NCBI GenBank assembly: GCA_964019425.1
Contig: OZ025819.1
Span: forward strand, 1 to 64,000
Source: Flectonema sp. DT1601
Lineage: Eukaryota > Euglenozoa > Diplonemea > Diplonemida > Diplonemidae
Length of the DNA stretch: 64,000 bases
Direction of reading: 5' to 3'
Shown: piece by piece, positions 63,225 through 64,000 of the stretch
Layout of the letters: each line of letters starts with the position of its first letter
How positions within the stretch are numbered: position 1 is the stretch's first letter
Notes under the pieces: model-generated
Database searches by the model: none
The model's input: only the letters and a program-made list of their open reading frames with translations
What the model was told of the DNA's origin: nothing
Program-made: the position numbers and the translations under genes

Positions 63225-63619
63225 ATCGTCCCCGGTGTGTTGGGAGGTTCTGTTGAGTGGAATGTTATAATTTGATATCTTTATAAATAAAACAGACGAC
63301 CACCAGTCACAGAAATCTGCATTTTACTATTTGATTAAATCCCAAAAGTTAGAACAACATGTTAAGGTGATACGTTCACAACATAACGGCTGTCTCTAAG
63401 CTACAGAAGTTGTCAGATATATGTACTGTGGATGATTACTGAGAAGCAGGAGAATGATATTAAGATTACAGAAAATATTAAATTAAAGAAACTGAACATC
63501 TCAAATCGATCTTCTTTGTGAATTCACTGTCACTTCAAAGATGGATGGAGGGCAGGAGTGACATGGAAGCCGGAAGTGATTTAATTAATTGTTATCACAC
63601 ACTTTGTCAAGAAGATTAT

Positions 63620-64000
63620 TTATTGGATTTCCTCTGTTGATTTTGAAAGGGAGATTATCCCTAAAGAAAAGAAAGGAACTTGCGAAAAATACGTGTTGAG
63701 AACATGTACGCATTGCACTCCTGCCTGTCTGAAATCGCCCAGAAGAACCAGTCAGGATGAGGGCTTCCATCCCATATAAAGTCTTGTCGAGAGACGATAG
63801 TTTTTCGGGTGCCTCATCGTATGCTGAAATAAACATGCACGAAGTAAGAGAAGTGGAATAAAATACACACAAAGCAATTTGGTACTTTATGTTTTCTTTA
63901 TCATCGGTGCTGCTTTAGGACAGCGTGCCTGACAGGGGCAAGGAATCGCAGCTTGCTACAACCTTCTACTTGTGCAGTAAATTTCCATTCTCGTAGCAGC
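63620..64000 (-). CDS. 3' part of an unrecognised gene, running off the right edge
   Basis: A probable internal/terminal exon (63823-63710) follows an acceptor TTTATTTCAG and reads YDEAPEKLSSLDKTLYGMEA then LILTGSSGRFQTGRSAM. A 49-nt GTACAT...TTTAG intron (63709-63661) would lead to a final exon ending at TAA 63622-63620. If that intron is not used, the frame runs on to about 63585. Further exons must lie beyond the window or within 63900-64000, where I cannot place a junction. No family is recognised. Confidence 0.4.

Overview
This is nuclear DNA of a eukaryote, most likely a unicellular protist. The genes are eukaryotic (gamma-secretase subunit APH-1, ribosomal protein eL10a/uL1, anamorsin, ER glucosidase I, a CDK-like kinase, TTC39/IML2). 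Several carry short GT-AG introns (53-79 nt measured). All three standard stop codons are used, and the intergenic DNA is full of A/T homopolymers and microsatellites.

The striking feature of the layout is strand. Every protein gene I can support, about 25 from 4.3 kb to the right edge, lies on the minus strand. The only clear plus-strand gene is a tRNA-Leu(UAG). Most minus-strand start codons have a YAG splice-acceptor-like site about 5-50 nt upstream. Long one-way arrays with 5' acceptors suggest polycistronic transcription with spliced-leader trans-splicing, as in Euglenozoa, perkinsids and dinoflagellates. The cis-introns would fit a diplonemid-like euglenozoan better than a kinetoplastid. 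This is inference: I found no spliced-leader gene and cannot name the species.

Region by region: 1-4.2 kb is gene-free simple-sequence DNA with several degenerate repeats. 4.26-5.31 kb encodes a polyglutamine protein with two C-terminal membrane segments. 5.3-9.4 kb is repeat-rich with one doubtful ORF. 9.5-14.4 kb holds a multipass membrane protein, a CobW/COG0523 metallochaperone GTPase, the tRNA and RPL10A. 14.4-18.8 kb is gene-poor. 18.8-31.8 kb is dense: a SAM/RanBP2/RRM RNA-binding protein, a trypsin-like protease, APH-1, an ankyrin/dual-specificity phosphatase, a NUDT14-like protein, a PDZ/metacaspase/WW protein and a Cu(I) P-type ATPase. 33-47.3 kb holds a single-pass membrane protein, a large multipass protein, a SPRY protein, a small protein, a cyclotransferase-like protein, a CDK-like kinase, anamorsin, a decayed pogo-like transposon and a lysine/alanine-rich HMG-like protein. 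48.3-64 kb holds ER glucosidase I with a broken copy of its own 5' end, G6PD, an ankyrin protein, a proline-rich protein, an EF-hand protein, TTC39 and the end of one more gene.

The genes do not form an evident functional operon. Loose themes are metal handling (CobW, Cu-ATPase, anamorsin), the secretory pathway (glucosidase I, APH-1) and a run of enzyme-derived proteins that have apparently lost catalytic residues (metacaspase, Nudix, cyclotransferase-like).
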